Assembly: GCF_021390395.1 (NCBI RefSeq)
Contig: NZ_JAJUWT010000011.1
Coordinates: 186,001-250,000, forward strand
Origin: Saccharothrix sp. S26
Lineage (GTDB): Bacteria > Actinomycetota > Actinomycetes > Mycobacteriales > Pseudonocardiaceae
Direction of reading: 5' to 3'
DNA length: 64,000 nucleotides
Positions 49,721 through 57,861 of this stretch are shown here, piece by piece (position 1 is the first letter of the stretch; every line of letters begins with the position of its first letter). Position numbers and translations under genes: made by a program. The notes beneath the pieces were generated by a model, which saw nothing but the letters and a program-made list of their open reading frames with translations, searched no databases and was not told the DNA's origin.

Positions 49721-50943
49721 CTCTTGATCCGTTCGCGGTACCACTCGTAGGAGGCGCGGGGCGTGCGTTCCTGCGTCGCGTAGTCGACGTGGACCAGGCC
49801 GAACCGCTGCGAGTAGCCCGAGTCCCACTCGAAGTTGTCCATCAAGGACCACACGAAGTACCCGCGCACGTCGGACTTCAGGGCCTCCTCGAGGTGCCGG
49901 TCGAGGTAGTCGATCCGCTCGGTGTCCTCCAGCGAGTGCGGGTAGCTGCACCCGCTCTCGGTCACGTGCACGGGAGGCAGGTCGACGAACCGATCGCGCA
50001 ACGAGGAGATCATCTCCGACAGCCCGGACGGCACGACCGGCCAGCCGAAGCCGGTCTTCGGGTACTCGTCGATCTCCACCAGCTCGAACGGCAGCGGGTT
50101 GCCCTCGGACGGCAGCCGCAGCCGGGTCGGGTTGTAGTAGTTGACGCCGTAGAAGTCCAGCGGCGCGGAGGTGATCGCCAGGTCGCCGTCCACGATCGGC
50201 AAGCGGTCGGCCAGCCAGTCCGGGTAGCGGCCCGCCAGTTGGGCGTCGGCGTAGAGCCAGTTGTGCAGGTCGGCGTAGGCCTCGGCGGCGGGGGCGTCGG
50301 CGGGGCTCGCGGGCCAGGCGGGCGTGTGGTTGTTGGCCGTGCCCACGGCGCGGGCCCCGGCCGAGCGCAGCGCCTGCACGGCCAGGCCGTGCGCCAGGTT
50401 GAGGTGGTGCGCGGTCGGCAGCGCGTCGAACAGCAGCGCCTTGCCCGGCGCGTGCTGCCCGGTGGCGTAGCCGAGCAGCGTCACCATCGCGGGCTCGTTG
50501 ATCGGGATCCACATCGCGACCCGGTCGGCCAGGCGGTCCGCGACCCGCTGCGCGTACTCGGCGAACCGGTGGGCGGTGTCGCGGGCGAGCCAGCCGCCCG
50601 CCTCCTCCACGGCCAGCGGCGTGTCCCAGTGGTACAGCGTCACGACGGGCGCGATGCCCGATTCGAGCAGCTCGTCGACCAGCCGGTCGTAGAACACCAG
50701 GTCGCCCGCGAGCACCCGCGGCCACGACACGGAGAACCGGTACGCGTTCACGCCGAGCGACCGCATGAGGCCGACGTCGTCGCGGTAGCGGCGGTAGTGG
50801 TCGCAGGCCACCGACGCGTCCTGGCCCGCGAACGCCGGGAACGCGTCCCACACGGACGGCTGCCTGCCGGCGGCCGTGAACGACCCCTCGATCTGGAAGG
50901 CGGAGGTCGACACACCCCACAGGAACTCATCGGACGCGGTCAC
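49717..50943 (-). CDS. GH1 beta-glucosidase
   Basis: A 408-residue family 1 glycoside hydrolase: N-terminal FLWGVSTSAFQIEG, acid/base Glu150 in WIPINEP, nucleophile Glu329 in VHVTESG, and the C-terminal WSLMDNFEW substrate-binding motif. No signal peptide, so glycosides are cleaved in the cytosol after uptake. GTG 50943 is selected by TGGAGG at good spacing. It heads the operon with MFS and SDR genes and is divergent from a TetR gene that probably controls it. Confidence 0.95.
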   Translation of the reverse strand: MTASDEFLWGVSTSAFQIEGSFTAAGRQPSVWDAFPAFAGQDASVACDHYRRYRDDVGLMRSLGVNAYRFSVSWPRVLAGDLVFYDRLVDELLESGIAPVVTLYHWDTPLAVEEAGGWLARDTAHRFAEYAQRVADRLADRVAMWIPINEPAMVTLLGYATGQHAPGKALLFDALPTAHHLNLAHGLAVQALRSAGARAVGTANNHTPAWPASPADAPAAEAYADLHNWLYADAQLAGRYPDWLADRLPIVDGDLAITSAPLDFYGVNYYNPTRLRLPSEGNPLPFELVEIDEYPKTGFGWPVVPSGLSEMISSLRDRFVDLPPVHVTESGCSYPHSLEDTERIDYLDRHLEEALKSDVRGYFVWSLMDNFEWDSGYSQRFGLVHVDYATQERTPRASYEWYRERIKR

Positions 50944-51009
50944 GCGGGCCTCCAGAACATGAAAGTGATTCGGATCGTAGGCGTGTTGCGCCCCGAAGTG
51001 AAGTGGAAA

Positions 51010-51020
51010 GGTCCAGGACC
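51010..51020. promoter_or_regulatory. short palindrome in TetR/GH1 gap
   Basis: GGTCC-A-GGACC is a perfect 11-bp palindrome in the 118-bp gap between the TetR gene and the divergent beta-glucosidase operon. Position suits a TetR operator, though the arms are short. Confidence 0.3.
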
Positions 51021-51061
51021 GGGCACTATGGAGACCCGCCACCCAGTCAGCAGGAGTCGCC

Positions 51062-51676
51062 GTGACCAGTACGACCCCACTGCGCCGACAGCCGGTGCAG
51101 CAGCGCAGCGCCAAGCGCGTCGAGCGGATGCTCGAAGCCTGCGCCCAGCTCATCGAGGAGGTCGGCTACGACGGAGTCACCACGACGTTGATCGCCGAGC
51201 GCGCGGGTGTCGCGGTCGGCTCGCTCTACCAGTTCTTCCCCGACAAACGGGCGGTCGTGCAGGCGTTGACCCTGCGCAACCTGGAGAAGTTCATCCAGAC
51301 GGTGGACGGCCGGTTCACCTCGACCACCCTCGAGCACTGGTGGGACGCCGTCGACTCGATCTTCGACGTGTACGTCTCGATGCACCGCGAGGTGCCCGCG
51401 TTCTCGAAGCTGCACTTCGGCGACGTGGTCGACATGCGGCTGCTCGACGACCGGCGCGACAACAACACGGTCATCTCCGACCGCATCGCGGAGATGATCT
51501 CGGCCAAGTTCGACATCCCGTTCGCCGAGCTCCAGCTGCCGATCTCGATCGCGGTCGAGGCGGCCGACGGCGTGCTGAACCTCGCGTTCCGCCGCGACCC
51601 GGCCGGTGACCAGCGGATCCTGGACGAGGCCAAGGCCCTGGTCCGCGGCTACCTGTCGACCAGGCTCCCCGACTAG
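51062..51676 (+). CDS. TetR family regulator
   Basis: A 204-residue repressor with an N-terminal helix-turn-helix (IAERAGVAVGSLYQFFPDK, about 44-62) and a helical ligand-binding domain. GTG 51062 has AGGAG upstream. It is divergent from the beta-glucosidase/MFS/SDR operon and most likely responds to a glycoside-derived ligand. Confidence 0.92.
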   Translation: MTSTTPLRRQPVQQRSAKRVERMLEACAQLIEEVGYDGVTTTLIAERAGVAVGSLYQFFPDKRAVVQALTLRNLEKFIQTVDGRFTSTTLEHWWDAVDSIFDVYVSMHREVPAFSKLHFGDVVDMRLLDDRRDNNTVISDRIAEMISAKFDIPFAELQLPISIAVEAADGVLNLAFRRDPAGDQRILDEAKALVRGYLSTRLPD

Positions 51677-51685
51677 GCACTCTTT

Positions 51686-52873
51686 TCAGCCGAACGAGTG
51701 ACCTTCGCCCCGGTAGGTGGGCACGGTCCGCTCCACCACGTCGCCCCGCACGACGTGGTAGTGGGTGAACCGCTCGGCCAGCTCGCCCGCCTTGGCGTGC
51801 CGCATCCACACGCGGTCGCCCAGGCGCAGCGAGTCGGCCGCCCGACCCACCACCGGGGTCTGCACCTCGCCCGCGCCCTCCAGCGGCAGCAGCTTCAGGC
51901 CGACCGGCAGGTACGGCGTCGGCTGGCGATCGGGGGTCGCGGTGCCGGAGGCGACGTAGCCGCCGGAGAACAGCGTGGCCACGTGCCGCTTCGGCCGGCG
52001 CACGACCGGCAGCGCGAACAGCACGGCGGGCCGCGGCCGGAAGCCGCGGTAGCCGTCGAACAGGGTCGGGCCGATGAGCCCGGAGCCGGCCGCGAGCTCG
52101 GTGACCGACGGGTCGGCCGCGGTCACCTCCAGGCTGCCCGTGCCGCCGCCGTTGACGAACTCCAGCTCGGCGACCCCGCGCACGGCGGCGACCGCGGCCG
52201 TGCGGCGCTCGACCAGTTCGGCGGCGGAGTGGCGCTGCACCCAGCGCAGGACCGCGCCGCGCACCGGCCTGCCCGGCGGCCGGTCGCCCAGGCCCGCGAT
52301 CTGCCCCTCGTAGGCCATCACGCCGACCAGCCGGAACCCCGGTCGGCGCACGATCTCCTCGGCCAGGGCGCGCGCTTCACGTGCCGTGTGCACGGGTGAG
52401 CGGCGCGGGCCGATGTGCAGGCCGGGCACCGGCCGCCACGACACGTCCAGCTCCAGGCACACCCGGATCTCCGGGTGCCCCGCGCCCAGCGCGGAGCGCA
52501 CCAGGTCGAGGTGCGCGGTCGAGTCGACCACGATCGTGATCCGCTCACGTGCCTTGTCGTCCTTGGCCAGCTCGGTCAACGCGGCCAGGTCGACGGTCGG
52601 GTAGGCGACCAGCAGGTCGTCGGACAGGTCGACCGACGACAGCCACAGCGCCTCGGCCAGCGAGTAGCACATGACGCCCGCGAAACCGGGCCGCGCGAGC
52701 ACCCGCTCCAGCAGCGCCCTGACCCGGACGGACTTGCTCGCCACCCGGATCGGCCGCCCGCCCGCACGGCGCACGAGGTCGGCCGCGTTGCTGTCGAAGG
52801 CGTCCAGGTCGACGATCGCGAACGGGGGGTCGTGCTCCTCCGTCGCGGCGTCCAGGCGCGTGCGGTGCTGCAT
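51686..52873 (-). CDS. PLP-dependent amino-acid deaminase/aldolase (alanine racemase-like N-domain)
   Basis: A 396-residue fold-III PLP enzyme. The cofactor lysine is Lys47 in RVASKSVRVRAL; the FAIVDLDAFDSNAADLVRR start and VMAYEGQIAG are typical of the D-threonine aldolase/D-serine dehydratase-like group. The product is likely an alpha-keto acid or glycine from a D- or hydroxy-amino acid. ATG 52873 follows GAGG; a second in-frame ATG 12 codons upstream is less likely. It is divergent from the FAD oxidase gene. Confidence 0.88.
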   Translation of the reverse strand: MQHRTRLDAATEEHDPPFAIVDLDAFDSNAADLVRRAGGRPIRVASKSVRVRALLERVLARPGFAGVMCYSLAEALWLSSVDLSDDLLVAYPTVDLAALTELAKDDKARERITIVVDSTAHLDLVRSALGAGHPEIRVCLELDVSWRPVPGLHIGPRRSPVHTAREARALAEEIVRRPGFRLVGVMAYEGQIAGLGDRPPGRPVRGAVLRWVQRHSAAELVERRTAAVAAVRGVAELEFVNGGGTGSLEVTAADPSVTELAAGSGLIGPTLFDGYRGFRPRPAVLFALPVVRRPKRHVATLFSGGYVASGTATPDRQPTPYLPVGLKLLPLEGAGEVQTPVVGRAADSLRLGDRVWMRHAKAGELAERFTHYHVVRGDVVERTVPTYRGEGHSFG

Positions 52874-52946
52874 GGGCCTCACCGTACTTGAAAGGTGAAT
52901 AGGTTTCACCTACGGTGCGTGGAACGCGTCACATCCGGAGGTGGGC

Positions 52947-54224
52947 ATGGGGACCCCGTGGACGAACTGGGCACGCACGGCGTCCGCGAACCCGCACCGG
53001 GTGGAACGCCCGGCGAGCCTCGACGAGCTCGCCTCGGCCGTGGCGGGCGCCTCCAGCGTGCGCCCGCGCGGCAGCGGGCACTCGTTCACCGACATCGCGG
53101 TCGCGCCGGGCGTGGCGATCGACCTCGACTCGTGGACCGGGGTCGTCGAGGTGTCCGGCACGCTGGTCACGGTCCGGTCCGGCACCACGTTGCGGCAGCT
53201 CAACACCCTGCTCGACGTGCTCGGGCTGGCCATGGCCAACCTCGGTGACATCGACGCGCAGACCGTCGCGGGCGCCATCTCCACCGGCACCCACGGCACC
53301 GGCGCGAAGCTCGGCGGCCTGGCCACCCAGGTCGTCGCGCTCGAACTCGTGCTCGCCGACGGGTCGTTGGCGCGGTGCTCGGCGCAGGAGCGGCCCGAGC
53401 TGTTCCACGCCGCCAGGGTCGGGCTCGGCGCGCTGGGCGTGATCAGCACCGTCACGCTGCGGTGCGTGCCGGCGTTCGTGCTGCACGCCCGCGAGTTCCC
53501 CGGCCGGCTCGACGCCGTGCTGGAGGAGTTCGACCACCTCACCGCGGTGGAGGACCACGTGGAGTTCCACTGGTTCCCGCACTCCGACCGGGTGATCGTG
53601 AAGCGGAACAACCGGGTCGACCTGCCGGCCGCGCCGCTGTCGGCGGCGCGCCGGTTCTACGAGTACGAGGTGATGGAGAACGGCGCGTTCGGGCTGGTCT
53701 GCAAGCTGGCCAAGGCCGTGCCCGCGACCACCAGGACGCTCAACCGGGTGTGCGGGTCACTGATCTCCGAGCGCGACTACCGGGACGTCTCGCACCGCGT
53801 CTTCGTCACGCCCCGGCGGGTGCGGTTCGTCGAGTCGGAGTACGCGGTGCCGCGGGAGGCGCTGCACGACGTGCTGCGGGAGCTGCGCACGGCGGTCGCC
53901 GGCCTCGACCACGGCGTGATCGTGCCGGTCGAGGTGCGGGTGGCCCAGGGCGACGACATCTGGCTTTCCACCGCGCACGGGCGTGACACGGCTTACATCG
54001 CGATCCACCAGTACCTCGGGATGCCGTACCGGCGTTACTTCGAGGCGTTCGAGCGGATCGCGGGCGCGGTCGGCGGGCGACCCCACTGGGGCAAGATGCA
54101 CAGCCTCGCCGCCGGCGCCCTCCGCGAGCGCTACCCGCACTTCGACGACTTCCGCCGGGTCCGCGCCGAGGTGGACCCGACCGGCAAGTTCACCAACGCC
54201 TACCTCGACCGCGTCCTGGGCTGA
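52947..54224 (+). CDS. FAD-linked sugar-lactone oxidase (ALO/gulonolactone type)
   Basis: A 425-residue VAO-family flavoprotein. The PRGSGHSFTDI motif (residues 40-50) places His45 for FAD attachment; the PCMH FAD domain continues through GAISTGTHGTGAKLGG, and the ALO domain ends with HWGKMHSL. Such enzymes oxidise sugar lactones or alditols. ATG 52947 is set by GGAGG. Substrate unknown. Confidence 0.92.
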   Translation: MGTPWTNWARTASANPHRVERPASLDELASAVAGASSVRPRGSGHSFTDIAVAPGVAIDLDSWTGVVEVSGTLVTVRSGTTLRQLNTLLDVLGLAMANLGDIDAQTVAGAISTGTHGTGAKLGGLATQVVALELVLADGSLARCSAQERPELFHAARVGLGALGVISTVTLRCVPAFVLHAREFPGRLDAVLEEFDHLTAVEDHVEFHWFPHSDRVIVKRNNRVDLPAAPLSAARRFYEYEVMENGAFGLVCKLAKAVPATTRTLNRVCGSLISERDYRDVSHRVFVTPRRVRFVESEYAVPREALHDVLRELRTAVAGLDHGVIVPVEVRVAQGDDIWLSTAHGRDTAYIAIHQYLGMPYRRYFEAFERIAGAVGGRPHWGKMHSLAAGALRERYPHFDDFRRVRAEVDPTGKFTNAYLDRVLG

Positions 54225-54239
54225 CCGGGGCGGGCGGGA

Positions 54240-54872
54240 TCAGAACGCGTCGGCGATCGGGGTCTCGCCGCTGATCAGCTCGTAGGTCCGGCGGGCGGTC
54301 CCGGGGCGGTTCAGCAGGGCCACCACGACCGCCGCCACGTCGCCGCGCGGTACGGAACCCCGTAGCGGCGTCTCCGACAGCTCCACCAGCCCGGTCGGCT
54401 CGTCGTCGGTCAGCCTGCCCGGCCGCAGGATCGTCCAGTCCAGGTCGCGGTCGCGCAGGTCGTCCTCGGCCGCGCCCTTGGCCGCCAGGTACGCGTCGAA
54501 CACCTCGTCACCAGTGGTCCGGCCGATGCCGGTGGTGCTGATCTGGACGAACCGGCGCACACCCGCCCGTTGCGCCGCCTCGGCGAACAAGGCCGCCGCC
54601 GCCCGGTCCACGGTGTCCTTGCGCGCCACCCCGCTGCCCGGTCCGGCACCCGCGGCGAAGATCGCCGCGCCCGCGCCGGTCATGAGTTCGGCGACCGAAG
54701 CGACGTCCGTCGCCTCCAGGTCGCAGTGGACCGGGACACCTCCCGCGTCCAGCACGTCCGCGTGGTGGTCCGGGTTGCGCACCAGCGCCGTGGCGCTGTC
54801 GCCCCGTGCGGCCAACAGCCGCTCCACCCGCAACGCGATCTTGCCGTGCCCGCCCGCGATGACTACCCGCAT
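54240..54872 (-). CDS. NAD(P)-binding atypical SDR
   Basis: A 210-residue NAD(P)-binding protein (VVIAGGHGKIALRVERLL; ILRPGRLTDDEPTG) of the NmrA/YwnB-like type, lacking the classical catalytic Tyr-Lys pair. It may reduce flavin-like substrates or act as a redox sensor. It converges on the FAD oxidase gene. Confidence 0.88.
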   Translation of the reverse strand: MRVVIAGGHGKIALRVERLLAARGDSATALVRNPDHHADVLDAGGVPVHCDLEATDVASVAELMTGAGAAIFAAGAGPGSGVARKDTVDRAAAALFAEAAQRAGVRRFVQISTTGIGRTTGDEVFDAYLAAKGAAEDDLRDRDLDWTILRPGRLTDDEPTGLVELSETPLRGSVPRGDVAAVVVALLNRPGTARRTYELISGETPIADAF

Positions 54873-54886
54873 GGTCCGACCGTAGG

Positions 54887-55504
54887 TCAGGACGCGGTCG
54901 CCAGCACCTGCTCGTACACCAGCTCGTTCACCCAGCGCGTGGTCGCGGTGTCCTCGACCGGCACGGTCTCGTTGCGGCCCGAGACGTCCGTGCTCAGCTG
55001 CAGCTCCTCGTCGGCCAGCAGCACCGAGACGCCGTAGCGGCGCACCCGCGGCAGGCAGTTCGCCAGGTAGTCGTGCGTGAAGACGACCGATGTCGGCAGC
55101 ACGGCGGCGGCGTTGCCGAAGCGGGCGAACGGCACCGCCGAGGCCAGCGCGGTGCGCCAGTGCCGCGCCACGGCCAGCACACCGATGATCCGCACCGCGG
55201 CGGGCGGCACCCGGCCGTCCATCTCCGGCCACACCCAGGTCGACACGGTGGTGCGGTCGGTCTCCGGGCCCGCGCCCAGGCACAGCCGCTCGGCGTGCGC
55301 GTCGGCCAGCAGCTCGGCCACCACGATCACCTTGCGCCCCATGAGGACCATCTCGGGCAGCACCACGCCGTGCCAGCCGAGGCGCACCGCCGCGGAGGCG
55401 GCCAGCTCCTCGACGGATCCGGGCAGTTCGGGAACCGGAACAGCGGTGGCCGACAGCGCCCTGGCGTCGTCGGTGTCCGCGATCCGTGCTGGTGTGCTGC
55501 TCAC
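54887..55504 (-). CDS. conserved hypothetical protein
   Basis: A 205-residue soluble protein with mixed alpha/beta content (VEELAASAAVRLGWHGVVL, FTHDYLANCLPRVRRYG, TTRWVNELVYEQVLA). No motif or membrane helix is recognised. GTG 55504 has GAGGAGG upstream. The next gene downstream starts 14 bp beyond its stop, so the two are likely co-transcribed. Confidence 0.75.
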   Translation of the reverse strand: MSSTPARIADTDDARALSATAVPVPELPGSVEELAASAAVRLGWHGVVLPEMVLMGRKVIVVAELLADAHAERLCLGAGPETDRTTVSTWVWPEMDGRVPPAAVRIIGVLAVARHWRTALASAVPFARFGNAAAVLPTSVVFTHDYLANCLPRVRRYGVSVLLADEELQLSTDVSGRNETVPVEDTATTRWVNELVYEQVLATAS

Positions 55505-55904
55505 GCCAGGGCCTCCTCGGCAACCACGGCGGGCTGTCCGCCGCGTTTCGACTCGTGCTCTGGGTAAGGCGTACCAGGTGGGACCGGTCGCACCACCGGG
55601 GCAAAAGGCGTCCTGCGATCGACGGCGTCGAGCGGTCGGTAACCGGTCGGCGACCGGTGGGGCGACTTCGGTCCGGCGGTGCTGCCGTCTGGGTGACCCC
55701 TGGCGTCCCCGAGGCCCGGAAAGCTGCTCAGCGTGTGCGTCGCTCGCCTGGAACGACCGCCGGACCGGCGCCCGCGGACACCTCGCCCACCACCCCGCCG
55801 ACCGCTCGCCGCGCGAAACCGACCGACCGCCCCCGCGCCACCACGTTCGGGCGCGGCCGGCCGGGTGACAGACATCACGCGCCGGCCGGCGGTGAAAAGA
55901 CGAG
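55505..55904. other. intergenic region with no recognised gene
   Basis: About 400 bp lacking any frame with good codon usage. It holds one GTGA-N6-TCAC palindrome and the leader of the leftward gene at 55504. Whether it encodes an RNA cannot be judged by eye. Confidence 0.5.
55864..55879. promoter_or_regulatory. CRP-like palindrome
   Basis: GTGA-CAGACA-TCAC, inside a longer GGCCGG...CCGGCC symmetry. It lies more than 350 bp from the leftward gene start, so it may be chance. Confidence 0.2.
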
Positions 55905-55952
55905 AAAACCACGAAGTCCCACCCACTGCTGTGGATGGGACTTCATGGTTTT
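55905..55952 (-). terminator. terminator of tRNA-Leu
   Basis: AAAACCACGAAGTCCCA and TGGGACTTCATGGTTTT pair over 17 positions with one mismatch. On the minus strand the hairpin follows the tRNA and ends in a T-rich run (GGTTTTCTCGTCTTTT). The first base of the hairpin is also the last base of the encoded CCA. Confidence 0.88.
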
Positions 55953-56037
55953 GGTGGGCGAGGGGGGAGTTGAACCCCCACGTCCTTTCGGACACACGGA
56001 CCTGAACCGTGCGCGTCTGCCATTCCGCCACTCGCCC
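55952..56037 (-). tRNA. tRNA-Leu (anticodon CAG), CCA encoded
   Basis: A class II tRNA with long variable arm. The acceptor stem is GGGCGAG/CTCGCCC with discriminator A and an encoded CCA (55952-55954). The anticodon loop is TTCAGGT in the CACGG/CCGTG stem, and the T-arm is GGGGGTTCAACTCCCCC. It reads CTG, the main leucine codon here. A tRNA-Leu beside fhaA is also seen near the mycobacterial origin. Confidence 0.96.
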
Positions 56038-56052
56038 GGAGCGACGTGGAGA

Positions 56053-56083
56053 ACACTAGCACGGTCCCCGTCCGGGTTACCAA
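56053..56083 (-). promoter_or_regulatory. tRNA-Leu promoter candidate
   Basis: On the minus strand, TAGTGT (56053-56058) lies 15 bases before the tRNA 5' end, and TTGGTA (56078-56083) 19 bases further upstream. The 116-bp gap also carries the fhaA operon promoter on the other strand (possible -10 TACGAT near 56114). Confidence 0.45.
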
Positions 56084-56153
56084 TTGCCCCGTGTCCCGCC
56101 ACGTCAGCCCGGATACGATCGGTACAAGAAGTCGACCGGGTCGGAGGGTTGCC

Positions 56154-57329
56154 GTGGGCCTCGTACAGCGCTTCGAGCGCCGTCTCGAAGGCATCGTGGG
56201 CAACACCTTCGCGCGTGTGTTCGGTGGCAACGTCGTCCCGCAGGAAGTGGCCCAGGCACTGCAGCGGGAGGCGGAGAGCAACATCCGCGAGTTGGCGGGT
56301 GGCAGGTTGCTCGCGCCGAACCACTTCAAGGTCCTGCTGGGTCCGCAGGACCACGATCGGCTTGCCGGGGACGGTCAGGATGAACTACGCATCACCCAGC
56401 TTCTGGGGGACTCCATCCGGGAGCACCTCGAGGAGAGCGGATGGGATACCTATGGTGACGTCGTAGTCTCCCTGGAGCGCTCCGACGCGCTGCACACGGG
56501 ACAGTTCCGAACCAGCTCGTCCGTCGACCCCGACGTGAAAGTTGCCAGCCGACGGTCAGCACCACCTCGCACTGCAGGAGACGGATCCATGAGCCAGCCT
56601 CCCGGCTACGGACAAGGACAGGGCCAGCCCGCCTACGACCCCTATGCGCAGGGCGGCTACGGGCAGCAGCAGGGCTACGACCAGCAGGGGTACGGTCAGC
56701 AGCAGCCCGGCTACGACCAGGGCTACGGCCAGCAGCAACCCGGTTACGACCAGGGTTACGGCCAGCAGCCCGGCTACGACCAGGGCTACGGCCAGCAGCA
56801 ACCCGGCTATGACCAGGGTTACGGCCAGCAGCCCGGCTACGACCAGGGCTACGGCCAGCAGCAACCCGGTTACGGCCAGCCCGGCTACGACCAGGGCTAC
56901 GGCCAGCAGGGCTACGACCAGGGCTACGGCCAGCCGGGTTACGGCCAGCAGCCCGGTTACGACCAGGGCTACGGCCAGCCGGGCTACGGCGACCCGGCCG
57001 CGGGTTACGCGCCGCCGGCGGTCCAGTCCGGGCCGCGGCAGCTGAACGCGACGCTGCACCTGGACGACGGCTCCAACCGCACCTACAACCTCAAGCAGGG
57101 CGGCAACGTGGTCGGCCGCGGCCAGGAAGCGGACTTCCGGCTGCCCGACACCGGGGTGTCCAGGAGGCACCTGGAGATCACCTGGGACGGGCACAGTGCC
57201 ATGCTCGCTGATCTCGGTTCGACAAACGGCACCACGGTGAACGGCACCCCAGTGCAGACTTGGCAGCTCGCGGAAGGCGACGTCGTCCGCATCGGCCACT
57301 CCTCGCTGGTCTACCGCACCCAGGGCTGA
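56154..57329 (+). CDS. fhaA: FHA-domain protein FhaA
   Basis: A 391-residue protein. The N-terminal FhaA domain (DUF3662; [20 protein letters not shown]) covers 1-125, a low-complexity GYDQGYGQQ repeat region about 150-285, and the FHA domain 295-391 ([31 protein letters not shown]). FHA reads phosphothreonine on PknA/PknB targets; in mycobacteria FhaA binds the peptidoglycan lipid flippase MviN. GTG 56154 is set by GGAGGG. First gene of the cluster. Confidence 0.95.
   Translation: MGLVQRFERRLEGIVGNTFARVFGGNVVPQEVAQALQREAESNIRELAGGRLLAPNHFKVLLGPQDHDRLAGDGQDELRITQLLGDSIREHLEESGWDTYGDVVVSLERSDALHTGQFRTSSSVDPDVKVASRRSAPPRTAGDGSMSQPPGYGQGQGQPAYDPYAQGGYGQQQGYDQQGYGQQQPGYDQGYGQQQPGYDQGYGQQPGYDQGYGQQQPGYDQGYGQQPGYDQGYGQQQPGYGQPGYDQGYGQQGYDQGYGQPGYGQQPGYDQGYGQPGYGDPAAGYAPPAVQSGPRQLNATLHLDDGSNRTYNLKQGGNVVGRGQEADFRLPDTGVSRRHLEITWDGHSAMLADLGSTNGTTVNGTPVQTWQLAEGDVVRIGHSSLVYRTQG
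56640..56990 (+). repeat. in-gene tandem repeat (GYDQGYGQQ)
   Basis: Imperfect tandem units of about 21-33 bp, built on GGCTACGACCAGGGCTACGGCCAGCAG, encode roughly a dozen [14 protein letters not shown] units. Lengths vary by multiples of three, so the frame is kept; copy number probably varies between strains. Confidence 0.95.
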
Positions 57330-57399
57330 CCAGTAGATTCTGGGCGCGTCGATTCGGGCGAAGGCGTGACGGCACTCAAGTCAGGAGCGGTTACAACCG

Positions 57400-57861
57400 G
57401 TGCCAGAGCTGGTGATGCAGCTGACCAGAGCGGGTTTCCTCGTCCTGCTCTGGTTGTTCGTGTTGGCTGCGCTTCGAGTGGTCCGCTCCGACCTGTACGC
57501 GGCGTCGGGGCTGCGCGTCCCGACGCCGAAGTTCGGCAGAGGCGCTAGCAAGGCCGCCCGGGGCAACAAGGCGGCCCGGCAGCTCGTCGTGACGCACGGC
57601 GCGCTGGCGGGCACGCGCATCTCCCTGGACGGCAGGCCGATCATGATCGGCCGCGCCGACGACTCCACGCTCGTGCTGGACGACGACTTCGCGTCGACCA
57701 GGCACGCGCGGCTGTCGATGCGCGGCACCGATTGGTACGTGGAGGACCTGGGCTCCACGAACGGCACGTATCTCGACCGGGCGAAGGTCACGGCCCCACT
57801 CCGGGTCCCGCTCGGCTCCCCGATCCGAATTGGCAAAACGGTGATCGAGCTGCGCTCATGA
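57400..57861 (+). CDS. fhaB: FHA-domain protein FhaB (FipA)
   Basis: A 153-residue membrane-tethered FHA protein: helix at about 10-28 (AGFLVLLWLFVLAALRVV), then FHA domain 60-150 (IMIGRADDSTLVLDDD, STRHARLS, GSTNGTYLD). In mycobacteria it links Ser/Thr phosphorylation to cell division (FtsZ/FtsQ). GTG start; stop overlaps pstP (ATGA). Confidence 0.95.
   Translation: MPELVMQLTRAGFLVLLWLFVLAALRVVRSDLYAASGLRVPTPKFGRGASKAARGNKAARQLVVTHGALAGTRISLDGRPIMIGRADDSTLVLDDDFASTRHARLSMRGTDWYVEDLGSTNGTYLDRAKVTAPLRVPLGSPIRIGKTVIELRS

Noticed and set aside
55505-55904. Coding gene in the 400-bp gap
   Set aside because: All open frames have random third-position composition and no ribosome-binding site with a plausible product.
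56640-56990. Possible CRISPR-like array
   Set aside because: Repeats are in frame, contiguous and lack unique spacers; they encode FhaA's low-complexity region.
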